64,000 nt of DNA from Yoonia sp. GPGPB17 (GTDB lineage Bacteria; Pseudomonadota; Alphaproteobacteria; Rhodobacterales; Rhodobacteraceae), in NCBI RefSeq assembly GCF_037892195.1, contig NZ_JATACI010000002.1:2852001-2916000 (forward strand), read 5' to 3'. Positions 1-8,593 of this stretch are shown one piece after another. Below the pieces are notes generated by a model. The model saw nothing but the letters and a program-made list of their open reading frames with translations, made no database searches and was not told the DNA's origin. Each line of letters starts with the position of its first letter. Position 1 is the stretch's first letter. The translations under genes and the position numbers were made by a program.

Positions 1-942
1 GCGCGCAGCCCATGACAATGCCTTGCGATGTCAATCCGATCGTGGCGTAGCCAACGCCCCATCCTGCGATAGACAAAAAGAGGCAGAGCTGAATGCCAAA
101 CAGTCGCGTCAGCCAAGGTGCCAACAGGCTGCCGGAAATTGCACCAACGGCTGCCGCCGAAAGCACCAGGCCATAGGCAGCGGGCGACAGGTTCAACACA
201 TCCTGCGCGAACAGCACCTGCACCGTCAGGGTTGCGGTGGCGATGAAGTTTGCGATGCCGAGTACAATTGCCAGTCGCAGCAACAGGGCGTCACTGCGCA
301 TGAAGGCGATGCCTTCCAGTAAAGCTTGGCCGAACCCCGCTTGTACCTTGATCGTGGGTCGCAACGTGATCAGCCAGACCAGCCCGGCCGCCAGAACAAG
401 GAATCCGGCATGCAGGCCAAAAGGCAATGCGATGCCCGCGGCGATCAGAACGCCCGCCAGTGGTGGCCCAATGAACTGACCGGTCAGTTGCTCAGTGCTC
501 CACAATTGTCCGTTAGCCTTTTCAAGGTCTTCGGGCGCTACGATGGAAGGCAAAATGGTTTGCGCGGCGTTGTCGCGGATCACCTCGGCGGACCCGAGTA
601 GAAACGCGAGCCCGGCGAGCAGCCAGACAGCCCCGGCATGATACTCCTGCAGTGCAAGCAACATGATCGCAAAGGCTATCACTGCCCGCAAAAGATCCGC
701 TCGCGCGATCAGCTTGCGCCGATCCACCCGGTCAATCACAACGCTTAGGCCGGGATCGCGAACAAGAGCCACGGCAGGCGGCCTGCCGCCGCCACCGCAC
801 CAATCATCAGCGCGTCATCCGTCATCAGCGTGGCCAGCCAAGGCAATGCCAGAACAACCAGCCCATCGCCAAGGTTTGTCAGCGCACCTGCGCTGAAAAG
901 CAGACGAAAATTGCGGTTACGTGCGAGGAGGGCCGTTGCCAT
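1..942 (-). CDS. MFS transporter, frame interrupted, 3' end outside window
   Basis: Multi-pass major facilitator superfamily permease; the substrate cannot be told. The N-terminus starts MATALLARNRNFRLL and has the first two helices, followed by the loop motif VIDRVDRRK typical of MFS cytoplasmic loops. The reading frame stops at a TAA at 745-747, yet the other frame continues without interruption from there to the window edge with clear hydrophobic helices. The break lies in GCCTAAGC (minus strand, 743-750). Reading it as GCTAGC gives IPASVVIDRVDRR and one continuous protein. The start at 942 is preferred because the MFS helix begins there; the in-frame extension to 1044 has no membrane character. 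Whether this is a real pseudogene or a sequence error is open. Confidence 0.75.
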
Positions 943-1071
943 GTGATTTTCCGGAGTTTGATGAGCGGGAATGACGCTGATACCAGCCTGCGCCAACCGC
1001 TGTGCTTTGTCCATATTGACCCGCGCAACCCGACGCTCTAGCAAGCGCCCATTCTGACAAAGGGCAATGAC

Positions 1072-1977
1072 ATGGCACGCAGACGGAAAGGTCGCGATAT
1101 CTCGGGATGGCTGGTGGTGGACAAACCCGCTGGCATCACGTCAACGGCTGTCGTGAACAAGGTGCGCTGGGCGTTGGACGCCAAGAAGGCGGGCCACGCA
1201 GGTACGCTTGATCCCGAGGCGACGGGCGTATTGGCAGTGGCCCTGGGTGAGGCGACAAAGACGGTGCCTTACATCACCGATGCGTTAAAAGCTTACAGTT
1301 TTACCATGCGGTTGGGGCAGGCCACCAACACCGATGACGCCGAGGGCGAGGTGATTGCAACCTCTGATCTGCGCCCTGATGACGATGCGATCAAAGCGGC
1401 GCTTGGTGCCTTTGTCGGTGACATCATGCAGGTGCCGCCGCAGTTTTCTGCTGTGAAAGTGGATGGCGAGCGCGCCTATAAGAAGGCCCGTGATGGCGAA
1501 GAAATGTCGCTGTCCGCCAGGCCCTTGTGGGTTGAAGAGCTGGTATTGGTTGATCGTCTTGATCCTGATCACGCGGTGCTGGAAATGACTTGCGGTAAAG
1601 GCGGCTATGTCCGCTCTATCGCGCGTGATCTGGGTGATGCGCTGGGCTGCAAGGCCCATGTCAAATCACTACGTCGTATCTGGTCAGGGCCGTTTCAGGC
1701 GACCGAGGGTGTGACGCTGGAACAGGTCGATGCGATGGCGAAGACGCCTGATCTGGACGCTTACCTGCTACCGCTGGAGGTTGGGCTGGTGGACCTGCCA
1801 GAAGTCCGTTGCCTTGCCGAAAGCGTGGCCAAGCTGCGCAATGGCAACCCGGCCTCTGTTATCGCTTCAGACGTAGAGTATGGCGAAGAGGTTTGGGCCT
1901 CTTTTGACGGCCAGGCTATCGCCGTCGGCACCTACCGTGGCGGCGAACTGCAGCCATCCCGCGTGTTTGTCGGCTAG
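1072..1977 (+). CDS. truB: tRNA pseudouridine(55) synthase TruB
   Basis: Makes pseudouridine 55 in the T-loop of tRNAs. The protein is 301 aa, normal for the family. The catalytic motif [11 protein letters not shown] lies at residues 42-52, with Asp47 as the nucleophile; the [14 protein letters not shown] motif of TruB is near residue 175. TruB normally sits close to rpsO and pnp in bacteria. Here rpsO follows only after two more genes. The next gene begins directly after the TAG stop, so the two are probably co-transcribed. Confidence 0.97.
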   Translation: MARRRKGRDISGWLVVDKPAGITSTAVVNKVRWALDAKKAGHAGTLDPEATGVLAVALGEATKTVPYITDALKAYSFTMRLGQATNTDDAEGEVIATSDLRPDDDAIKAALGAFVGDIMQVPPQFSAVKVDGERAYKKARDGEEMSLSARPLWVEELVLVDRLDPDHAVLEMTCGKGGYVRSIARDLGDALGCKAHVKSLRRIWSGPFQATEGVTLEQVDAMAKTPDLDAYLLPLEVGLVDLPEVRCLAESVAKLRNGNPASVIASDVEYGEEVWASFDGQAIAVGTYRGGELQPSRVFVG

Positions 1978-2490
1978 ATGATCACACGGACACATCTCAA
2001 GGACGATGCGCCCTCGACTGCGACTTATTCCGATTGCCAACGTTATCGTTATGCGCTGACCCGGACGTGGGATGCGCCGGGCAAGCGGGTCTTGTTTGTC
2101 ATGCTCAACCCCTCAAAGGCCACCGAAGTGCAGAACGATCCCACGGTAGAGCGCTGCGAACGGCGCGCGCGAGCGCTGGGTTTTGGCGCGTTTCAGGTAA
2201 CAAACATCTTTGCATGGCGCGATACCGATCCGTTTCAGATGCGCAAGGCAGTGGACCCGGTCGGCCCCGAGAATGACGCGACAATTCTGGACGGGGTTGC
2301 TTGGGCTGATCAGATCATCGCCGCATGGGGCACACATGGCGTGCACCTTGATCGTGGTCCGCAAACCGAGGCGTTGTTACGCCAGACGGGCAAGCCACTC
2401 TACTCGTTGGGCCTGAGCAAACAAGGGCATCCCAAGCACCCGCTCTACATCAGCTATCAGCAGCAACCGATCCTATGGGAAGCGGTGTAG
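1978..2490 (+). CDS. DUF1643 domain-containing protein
   Basis: Protein of 170 aa matching the DUF1643 family, of unknown function. Characteristic parts are the LFVMLNPSKATE segment near residue 40, followed by DPTVERC and the NIFAWRDTDP stretch, and a C-terminal GHPKHPLYI motif. The ATG immediately follows the truB stop codon with no spacer, so translation is likely coupled to truB. No signal peptide or membrane segment is visible, which suggests a cytoplasmic protein. I cannot assign an activity. Confidence 0.9.
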   Translation: MITRTHLKDDAPSTATYSDCQRYRYALTRTWDAPGKRVLFVMLNPSKATEVQNDPTVERCERRARALGFGAFQVTNIFAWRDTDPFQMRKAVDPVGPENDATILDGVAWADQIIAAWGTHGVHLDRGPQTEALLRQTGKPLYSLGLSKQGHPKHPLYISYQQQPILWEAV

Positions 2491-2591
2491 ACGTTAACCA
2501 GTTGCTTAAAATTCGCAACGTTTTGCGCTTTCGGCATGCTATCTAATTGTCCACGGGTTGGGGGCGACTCGGTTAGTGGCAGGTAGACGAA

Positions 2592-3432
2592 ATGCTCGCT
2601 CTTTTTGGATTGATGGGGGTCGCGATGGCGGCTGTGGTGATGTCGGACTCGGATGAGGAGGACGCGCCAGTCAGTGATGAGATGCCAGAAGATGATGATC
2701 CCAGCGTTGAGATCAAATCGGTCGATGAGCTGATGGATCCAAGTGATGAGGACACCGTGATTTTTTCCGGTGATCTGGATGATATCGTCCTGACGGGGGC
2801 GGGGGATGACTATCTGGATGGTGAAGACGGGAACGATCACCTGGCCAGCGGTGCGGGGGATGACATCCTACACGGTGGTCGCGGTGACGATGTTCTGGAT
2901 GCCGGGGCCGGTGATGACCAGTTGAACGGTCATGTGGGCGATGACGTGCTTGCTGGTGGCGATGGGAATGACGCGCTGAACGGCGGCGACGGAGATGATG
3001 TGCTGATGGGCGGTGCGGGCGATGACGCGCTGTTGGGGTCATTGGGTGATGACGCGCTTGTGGGCGGCAGCGGGGCCGACACACTGCATGGCGGGTCTGG
3101 CAATGATACGCTTTATGATCGTGATGACGACGACAAGGATTACCTGAACGGCGGGGCTTAGCGATGACACCCTGATGGGTGGCGCGGGCGATAACCTGCA
3201 TGGCGGGACAGGGGCCGATACCTTTGCGGTGCTGGCTGACAACGATCTGATTGTTGAAGACTTTGACGCAACAGCGGATGTGATTGAGCTGACCTATGAA
3301 GGCAAGGTACCGGAACTCAGCACCATGGAAACGGAGGATGGCCTTGTTCTGATGGCAGATGGCACGGTGGTCGCGACCTTCCTTGAGCTTGCTGATCTGG
3401 ATATTCATCAGATCACCTTGGTTGCCGCCTAA
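2592..3432 (+). CDS. Small RTX (hemolysin-type calcium-binding) protein, frame interrupted
   Basis: Predicted calcium-binding RTX protein. The N-terminus ([17 protein letters not shown]) is hydrophobic and may be a membrane anchor. It is followed by an acidic linker and about ten glycine/aspartate nonapeptide repeats of the GGxGxDxLx type, and then a C-terminal domain ending in HQITLVAA. The first frame ends at TAG 3159-3161; the second frame runs on to 3432 with more RTX sequence. The break lies in GCTTAGC (3156-3162). GCTAGC would give [15 protein letters not shown] and a continuous protein of about 279 aa. RTX proteins usually leave the cell by type I secretion; no transporter is nearby. 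It stands between DUF1643 and rpsO, an unusual place. Confidence 0.8.
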
Positions 3433-3569
3433 CAAAACCCTTTCCTTTTGCACAGAATCCTCCTATTTCGGCGCATCTGCGCAGGGTTCCCCTTGCCCAG
3501 ACCCTCCATGGGCCTTTCTGGACGACATCCCGGATCGTGCCATTAACCCTTGATATGAAGGAGACCCCG

Positions 3570-3839
3570 ATGTCGATTACTGCTGAAGACAAAGCACGGA
3601 TCATGAAGGAATTTGCGACCAAAGAGGGCGACACTGGTTCCCCCGAGGTGCAAGTCGCTATCCTGTCCAGCCGCATCGCGACACTGACAGAGCACTTCAA
3701 GACCCACAAAAAAGATAACCACGGTCGCCGTGGTCTGCTGAAAATGGTGGCCCTGCGTCGCAAGCTTTTGGATTATACAAAAGCCAAAGACGAAGCCCGC
3801 TATCAGGATTTGATCAAGCGTCTCGGCTTGCGTCGCTAA
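3570..3839 (+). CDS. rpsO: 30S ribosomal protein S15
   Basis: Primary 16S rRNA-binding protein of the small subunit. It is 89 aa, the normal size, with the typical [11 protein letters not shown] and [11 protein letters not shown] segments and the basic C-terminus IKRLGLRR. The start at 3570 is chosen because it gives the family N-terminus [10 protein letters not shown] and has an AAGGAG ribosome binding site eight bases upstream; an upstream in-frame ATG at 3537 is ignored. A strong hairpin terminator follows, so pnp, which often shares the transcript, is uncoupled here. Confidence 0.98.
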   Translation: MSITAEDKARIMKEFATKEGDTGSPEVQVAILSSRIATLTEHFKTHKKDNHGRRGLLKMVALRRKLLDYTKAKDEARYQDLIKRLGLRR

Positions 3840-3867
3840 GGCGATACGACATGCTAAGACGATGAAG

Positions 3868-3895
3868 CGCCCACCTTTTGGTGGGCGTTTTGCTT
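3868..3895 (+). terminator. Rho-independent terminator of rpsO
   Basis: Perfect 8-bp stem CGCCCACC/GGTGGGCG with a TTTT loop, followed by a T-rich tract, starting 28 bases after the rpsO stop codon. Confidence 0.9.
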
Positions 3896-3909
3896 TTGTT
3901 GATGCCGCG

Positions 3910-4620
3910 CTAAGAGACCGTCTTGGTTTCGCCCTCTTCGGCGGGGTAATCCCGTTGGATATGATAGGCTAGTTGCCGCCACCAAATGGAAAGGGCGTAT
4001 TTTTCGCCCTCTTCAACAGGACGACCACCGTGACTGGAGTGCGGATGCTCCATCGTTGTTCCCAGACGAGTGTTACCGAAAATCAGGACCCGGCCCAACT
4101 TTGGGGCCACCTTGATCTTCAGTGCCGGGAATTCTGTTTCGCCGCCTTTGCCGACATCGTTGAGATAACAAATTGTCGTAAAGAGCCGCTGCCCCCCTTG
4201 GGAAAGAAAGTCACGCCCCCCGACGCTGTTGTCAAAAGCGTCGGTGTGCGGGTCAAACTTCTGGTCACCTTCATATCGCAAAAGTTGGGATGGCTCTGCG
4301 TTCTCGGGTGGAAGCCGCACAAAGCTTGCGATTTTCGTCACAAGTGCCGACATCTTTTCATGTGCCCATTGGTCTATGACGCTAGCGTCGTTTGTCCGGC
4401 TATCGTGTTCTTTCCCGCCTCCCGCACTGCGTACGACGGTCGCTCTGACCAGGGTGTCCTGCCCAAGTGAAATGATTTCGTTGGCCAATGCCGCGTCAAA
4501 GACATCGTCCATTACAACAACCAAGGGATTCAAACAAAGTAGATTTGCAGACAATATCCATGCCTCACTTAGGTGGGTAACGCGTACCCAACTGAATGCG
4601 GCCAAACGCGTCAGCCGCAT
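3910..4620 (-). CDS. 2OG-Fe(II) oxygenase, prolyl 4-hydroxylase-like
   Basis: Predicted non-heme iron, 2-oxoglutarate-dependent hydroxylase of 236 aa, in the prolyl 4-hydroxylase alpha-subunit family. Iron ligands are seen as His125-x-Asp127 (DPHTDAFD) and the distal His197 (SSHGGRPV). Lys207 in EGEKYALSIWW is the expected 2-oxoglutarate anchor. The target could be a peptidyl proline or a free small molecule; the sequence does not decide this. It is convergent with rpsO and opens the accessory block that separates rpsO from pnp. The first in-frame ATG is kept, since the LNPLVVVMDD segment needs residues upstream of the internal Met37. Confidence 0.85.
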   Translation of the reverse strand: MRLTRLAAFSWVRVTHLSEAWILSANLLCLNPLVVVMDDVFDAALANEIISLGQDTLVRATVVRSAGGGKEHDSRTNDASVIDQWAHEKMSALVTKIASFVRLPPENAEPSQLLRYEGDQKFDPHTDAFDNSVGGRDFLSQGGQRLFTTICYLNDVGKGGETEFPALKIKVAPKLGRVLIFGNTRLGTTMEHPHSSHGGRPVEEGEKYALSIWWRQLAYHIQRDYPAEEGETKTVS

Positions 4621-4653
4621 ATAAATCAGTAATGTCCAGATACCCTAGTTCGG

Positions 4654-4918
4654 TTAAGGGGTAACTGGTCCAGGTGTCGGAGGAGTTGGTGGCGTCGGTG
4701 TTGTCGGCGTGTCGCCATCATCATCGCTACTTGATATTGCGACTGCGGCCAGCGCACCGAAAATGAGAACCGGGATAATCCAATCGGAGCTTCCAGTTGG
4801 TGCTTCGACAACCTCGGGTTGGATCACAGGCGTTTCATCGATAGCATCAGCCAAGCCATTTAGCCATTGATTGTGTGGCTGCAAGTGAAATCGCTGCTGC
4901 GTGAGGTACGTATTTCAT
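4654..4918 (-). CDS. Small secreted/membrane peptide with proline-rich tail, frame interrupted
   Basis: Not a named family that I recognise. After correcting one base, the peptide starts MKYVPHAAAISLAATQSMA, a signal peptide, then GLADAIDETPVIQPEVVEAP, one membrane helix (WIIPVLIFGALAAVAI), an acidic stretch and a Pro/Thr-rich end of the TPPTPPTPGPV kind. The signal peptide and the rest are in different frames. Removing one A from the AAA (plus strand TTT 4859-4861) joins them as SMANGLADAID. The layout closely resembles the peptide at 22923-23135 (signal peptide, GMADEVMEAP, acidic/alanine linker, C-terminal helix), so the two look like paralogues. Confidence 0.6.
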
Positions 4919-5217
4919 TGAACTATGATCCCAATTATTAAAATTCTTTGCGCTTCTACCCATCAAAGTAGCAAGCGAAAGCGACTCCTGCCAAGCTTTT
5001 TGTTCGCCCATCGAAAGAACCGCGAAGGCAAATGTGGTAGGCTGGGCAGTCGTCGGCGGAGAAACAGCGGCTAGTTGGGTCGCACCACCTCGCTTCACAA
5101 ACTTATCAAAAATCTATCACGCTCCACCAATCCGGTGGGCTTTTCTGTTTGTATGGTCTGCGTTGTCACTTTTGCTTTGCTTTGCAATAGTCCCATCCGA
5201 AAAGCTTGGGATAAACG
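4919..5217. other. Divergent intergenic region, no gene seen
   Basis: About 300 bases between the small membrane peptide (minus) and the 2OG oxygenase (plus). It is visibly AT-richer than its surroundings in its left half. It must hold the promoters of both flanking genes, but I see no convincing consensus. It contains a plus-oriented terminator-like hairpin, listed separately. Confidence 0.5.
5123..5150 (+). terminator. Terminator-like hairpin with no gene upstream on its strand
   Basis: TCCACC-AATCC-GGTGGG stem (five GC/AT pairs plus one T-G) followed by CTTTTCTGTTT. It points along the plus strand, where the nearest upstream annotated gene is rpsO, more than 1.2 kb away and already terminated. 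Confidence 0.45.
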
Positions 5218-6036
5218 ATGACCTCATTCCTCAAAGTCGCTGATGTCGATGCTGATGATATTGCCACATCAACCGATGCGATGGTCCGGTTGCGCGCGAA
5301 TGATCTGGGTGCTGTCATTGTGCGCGGCGTTTATCCGAAAGAAGCACTGGCAAAATTGCCGCCTGTTCTTGCCAAGAATGCACCGGACTTCGTTAAGACA
5401 ACCTTTCCACCGGCGTTCTGTGCCTACTTCTACGGTATCAACCTGAATCTCGCTGACAGCGACCTTGCCCCTTACTTTGCGGCAGAGCCGGACTTTCGGG
5501 CAAAGCTCGCCGCGCTCGATTTCGGGGGTGCGCCGTTGGAGCGCCGGATCACTGGCCTGCTGTCACAACTTGACGAAGGTCGCGCCTATGGTGCTGCACC
5601 CGGCCCTGACGGTGCGCGGCACTTCTTCACAACGCTGCGTGCCCACCTGACTGGCGGATACATCCCCGCCCATTTCGACAACGAAGCCGCGATCCGGCCT
5701 ACCTACCAACATGTTGCCGCCCTTTGTGAGCCAGAGATTTACTCCTTCGTGCTTTGCATTGATCAGGCTGAGGCGGGCGGTGCGCTTGATGTCTACAACC
5801 TGTCTTCGGCCACCGACGCGCAGGGCTTTCGCAATCGGGATACCGGCCAGCCAAAACGCGACTTAAGTGATATCGAAAAAACCTCTATCCGTCTGGAACC
5901 CGGTGAAATGGTGATCCTGCATTCCAGCCGATATCTGCATGGTGTCAGTAAGGTGCAGGGCGATCGCACGCGCTGGACCGTGTGCAGCTTTATGGCTTTG
6001 GCCAAAGACGGATCACAGGTTTACTGCTGGGGATGA
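5218..6036 (+). CDS. 2OG-Fe(II) oxygenase family protein
   Basis: Predicted 2-oxoglutarate/Fe(II) oxygenase of 272 aa, distinct from the prolyl-hydroxylase-like gene nearby. Iron ligands are His152-x-Asp154 (IPAHFDNEA) and distal His241 (RYLHGVSK), with Arg250 or Arg252 in GDRTRW as the likely 2-oxoglutarate binder. The Asp is present, so hydroxylation or a related oxidation is expected rather than HxG-type halogenation. Its stop overlaps the ATG of the methyltransferase (ATGA), so the two are translationally coupled and probably act on one substrate in sequence. The substrate is unknown. No signal peptide is seen. Confidence 0.82.
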   Translation: MTSFLKVADVDADDIATSTDAMVRLRANDLGAVIVRGVYPKEALAKLPPVLAKNAPDFVKTTFPPAFCAYFYGINLNLADSDLAPYFAAEPDFRAKLAALDFGGAPLERRITGLLSQLDEGRAYGAAPGPDGARHFFTTLRAHLTGGYIPAHFDNEAAIRPTYQHVAALCEPEIYSFVLCIDQAEAGGALDVYNLSSATDAQGFRNRDTGQPKRDLSDIEKTSIRLEPGEMVILHSSRYLHGVSKVQGDRTRWTVCSFMALAKDGSQVYCWG

Positions 6037-6803
6037 GTGATCGGGGGCTCGACTATATTCCCGGTCTGATCGCAGCCTACCGGGCGGGGTATGCCACTGA
6101 TCATGTGCATCTGGGGTTTTGGCCAGAAGGCGAGGTTCTGACGTGGCCGCAGGCACAAGAGGCAATGACCGCGCTGCATCTTGATGCACTTAACCTGCGG
6201 GATGGTATGACTGTCGCCGATATAGGATGTGGGATCGGGGGCAGTCTGCGTGTGATCAACGACAGGCTTCACGATGCGACGCTGATCGGCCTAAATATCG
6301 ACCCAAGGCAGTTGGCCATTTGCGATGAGATCGCGGCCAAGAATGGCAACAGCTTGCAATGGATTGAGGCGGAAGCTGCACAAACTGGCCTGCAAACCGC
6401 GAGTGTCGATTGTGTTCTGTCACTTGAAGCGATGTTCCATTTTCCAGATCGGCAACACTTTCTGGCCGAGGCAGCAAGGGTCTTGCGTCCCGGCGGCATT
6501 TTGGTGTGCAGCGATATTCTTTTTGAGCATTGCAACTCAGAAGATGCTGCGGCCTGCCTGGCAGTGATCACCGAGGGTTATGCGCCTTGGCCAAACCCCC
6601 GCGCAACTGCCGCAGATCACGAGGTGAACGGGCTGAACCTGCGAGCAACCCGCGATATATCAGCGCATATCGATGCCACATGGGATCACATCGTTTCATC
6701 CAGGATGACGCCGCGCGCCTCGCCCGAGGCTGCCATGAAAACGCTTCATCGCGCGGGGCTGATGAAATACGTCATGAGCGTGCTGGACAAGCCTGCCACA
6801 TAG
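6033..6803 (+). CDS. Class I SAM-dependent methyltransferase
   Basis: Small-molecule methyltransferase of 256 aa. Motif I, VADIGCGIGGSL, at about residues 61-72 binds S-adenosylmethionine; NIDPRQL follows as the acidic beta-2 loop, and LRPGGILVCSDI is the post-motif III region. It resembles the Methyltransf_11 group that acts on amines, sugars or polyketides. The start at 6033 is chosen because it overlaps the oxygenase stop by four bases and gives the natural N-terminus MSDRGLDYIPG; the track-like extension to 5982 lies inside the upstream gene. The target cannot be predicted beyond probable sequential action with the oxygenase. Confidence 0.88.
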   Translation: MSDRGLDYIPGLIAAYRAGYATDHVHLGFWPEGEVLTWPQAQEAMTALHLDALNLRDGMTVADIGCGIGGSLRVINDRLHDATLIGLNIDPRQLAICDEIAAKNGNSLQWIEAEAAQTGLQTASVDCVLSLEAMFHFPDRQHFLAEAARVLRPGGILVCSDILFEHCNSEDAAACLAVITEGYAPWPNPRATAADHEVNGLNLRATRDISAHIDATWDHIVSSRMTPRASPEAAMKTLHRAGLMKYVMSVLDKPAT

Positions 6804-6990
6804 TACAAGCCGTTCCCGCTGGGCGCACCCCATTTGCCTGACAAAACCCATCTTTCGAACAGATCCGCCGATAGTCGTTTTTGGCTTTGGCGAAGCTGGA
6901 CCGCAGCTTTTGGCTTTCACGGGGGCTGTATGACGATCCGCTTTAAGTCGCGCCAAAGGCAAAGTTTTCAATGGAAACCGTTTCAATTCC

Positions 6991-8169
6991 CTAGCCCGCT
7001 TCGACACATACAGTCGATTCGGCAGCTTTAAGAAGTACTTGCGCAATGGCATTGCATTCCTGAAGCTCAAGCCGGGCTGGTAGACGTACATCGCAAGCGC
7101 GATCAAGCATTGCACGGGTTTTTGGCAGATCAGGGTTGTCGCCTAAAAACTGCCAATTCCAAAACGCTCGGGCGTTGTCTTGAGAACGGCCAAAGACTTG
7201 TACCTTCAACCCGTGTGCTCCCGCTTCCTTGACAAAACCATCAACCTGCTCGTCCGACATGTTCACCAAATTGAACTGAATTGAATCAGGTGCACGTCGC
7301 TCCTTTGGCAATGGTTGCGGTACGAAGATATTCGGGCTGTTGTTTAGAATGTCGGCAACATGGTCATGATTGCGACGCCCTGCTTCGACCCGACGCGCAA
7401 GAGCATCCAACTGCGGCCGGATCAAAGCGGCCGACATTGTATTCAGTCTTTGATTGTACAACGGCAGCTGATTTTGCCATTTTGCGACGGCTTCATGAAG
7501 GACAGGATGCCGTTGCCAATTATGTTCATAGGCACCTGACATGATGACGGCCCTCGCAATGAGGTTCTCGTCATCGGTGATCATAATGCCGCCTTCACCC
7601 GCATTGAGCATTTTGTAAGATTGGAAGCTGAAACATCCGACCTTGCCAATAGTACCAATATTGCGGCCTGCCCAGGTTGTGCCAAGACTATGTGCTGCGT
7701 CTTCGATCACTGCAACATCGGCGGCATCGCACATTGCCATAATGGCATCCATATCAGACGTATGGCCGCGCATATGACTTATGATAACGGCACTGCAACC
7801 CGGTAGCTTGTTTTCGAAATCGACCAAATCGATCCGATAGTCGTCTCCGCATTCGCACAGCACCGGAATACAGTCTGCATGCACGACCGCTGACGGCACG
7901 GCAGCAAATGTAAACGCTGGAAGCAGTACTTTCGCATCACGTGGCAGGTCGAGCGCTTTCAGGGAAAGAAACAAGGCCGCAGAACAGGATGACACAGCTA
8001 GTGCATACTTACTTCCAAGAGCAGAGGAGAACTCGGCCTCAAGTAGAGAAACGGGTGATTGATCTGAGCTGTATCTGAACAAGTCTCCTGTGCGCAGTAT
8101 CCGATCGACTTCTGCCATGGCAGAATCAGGGATTGGTTCAGCGGCGTTCAGGTTTGGGAGTTTCACCAT
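6991..8169 (-). CDS. DegT/DnrJ/EryC1/StrS-family aminotransferase
   Basis: PLP enzyme of 392 aa from the family that makes amino sugars for antibiotics, LPS and capsules. The PLP lysine is Lys186 in SFQSYKMLNAGEGG, and Asp157 (VIEDAAHSLG) pairs with the pyridine nitrogen. The N-terminus lacks a signal peptide. In this family the usual substrate is a nucleotide-linked keto-sugar, but no dehydratase or glycosyltransferase stands beside it, so the substrate may differ. It lies convergent to the oxygenase/methyltransferase pair. Base composition looks lower in GC than leuS or pnp, consistent with acquisition of this block. Confidence 0.9.
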   Translation of the reverse strand: MVKLPNLNAAEPIPDSAMAEVDRILRTGDLFRYSSDQSPVSLLEAEFSSALGSKYALAVSSCSAALFLSLKALDLPRDAKVLLPAFTFAAVPSAVVHADCIPVLCECGDDYRIDLVDFENKLPGCSAVIISHMRGHTSDMDAIMAMCDAADVAVIEDAAHSLGTTWAGRNIGTIGKVGCFSFQSYKMLNAGEGGIMITDDENLIARAVIMSGAYEHNWQRHPVLHEAVAKWQNQLPLYNQRLNTMSAALIRPQLDALARRVEAGRRNHDHVADILNNSPNIFVPQPLPKERRAPDSIQFNLVNMSDEQVDGFVKEAGAHGLKVQVFGRSQDNARAFWNWQFLGDNPDLPKTRAMLDRACDVRLPARLELQECNAIAQVLLKAAESTVCVEAG

Positions 8170-8593
8170 CCTCGTCTATTCCTGTCTTGGTGTGAGAGTT
8201 AATGCGCGTGACCAGCAGACATGCATGGTATTCCACCTCTTTGTGTTCCAAATGACTTCGACGCTGGGTGTGCTTTCAAAGCTGTTGCGCAGCTATACTT
8301 GGACAAGTTTAACAATTGTGTGAAATGAATAGAAGCAACCTTTCATATCTGCAGCATCCAGTAAGATGGGTTCAAAGCTGTATCTCGATGCAGACATTGA
8401 CAACAAAGCTTCGTCGCATAAGGCACGACAAACCACTGATCGCGACACCCCCTTCCCAAACCACTTAAAACCCGCTAAGCCCCGCAAATCTTGAGAAGCA
8501 GGCGCCCGCATCCCAGCGCCATAGCAAGATACCGGGGTGAGGGGGAATACGCCCCCTACGCAAAAGGCCAAACAGGCCAACTAGGAAAACATC
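8170..8593. other. Upstream region of pnp and of the aminotransferase gene
   Basis: A 424-base divergent region without a supported gene. It is AT-rich on its left. It must carry the pnp promoter and leader. A 95-codon minus-strand frame at 8293-8580 shows no family features and is not called. Confidence 0.5.
8397..8424 (+). promoter_or_regulatory. Possible sigma-70-type promoter of pnp
   Basis: TTGACA (8397-8402), 16-base spacer, then TAAGGC (8419-8424). The -35 box is perfect but the -10 box is poor, so this is a weak call. It would leave a leader of about 160 bases. Confidence 0.25.

Noticed and set aside
2750..3200. Regular short repeats that could suggest CRISPR
   Set aside because: They are coding nonapeptide repeats (GGxGxDxLx) in frame, with no unique spacers.
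2713..3453. 246-codon His/Arg-rich frame opposite the RTX gene
   Set aside because: Composition is the mirror of the Gly/Asp repeats; no protein-like pattern.
8293..8580. 95-codon minus-strand frame upstream of pnp
   Set aside because: No ribosome binding site, domain or signal peptide; lies over the expected pnp promoter.
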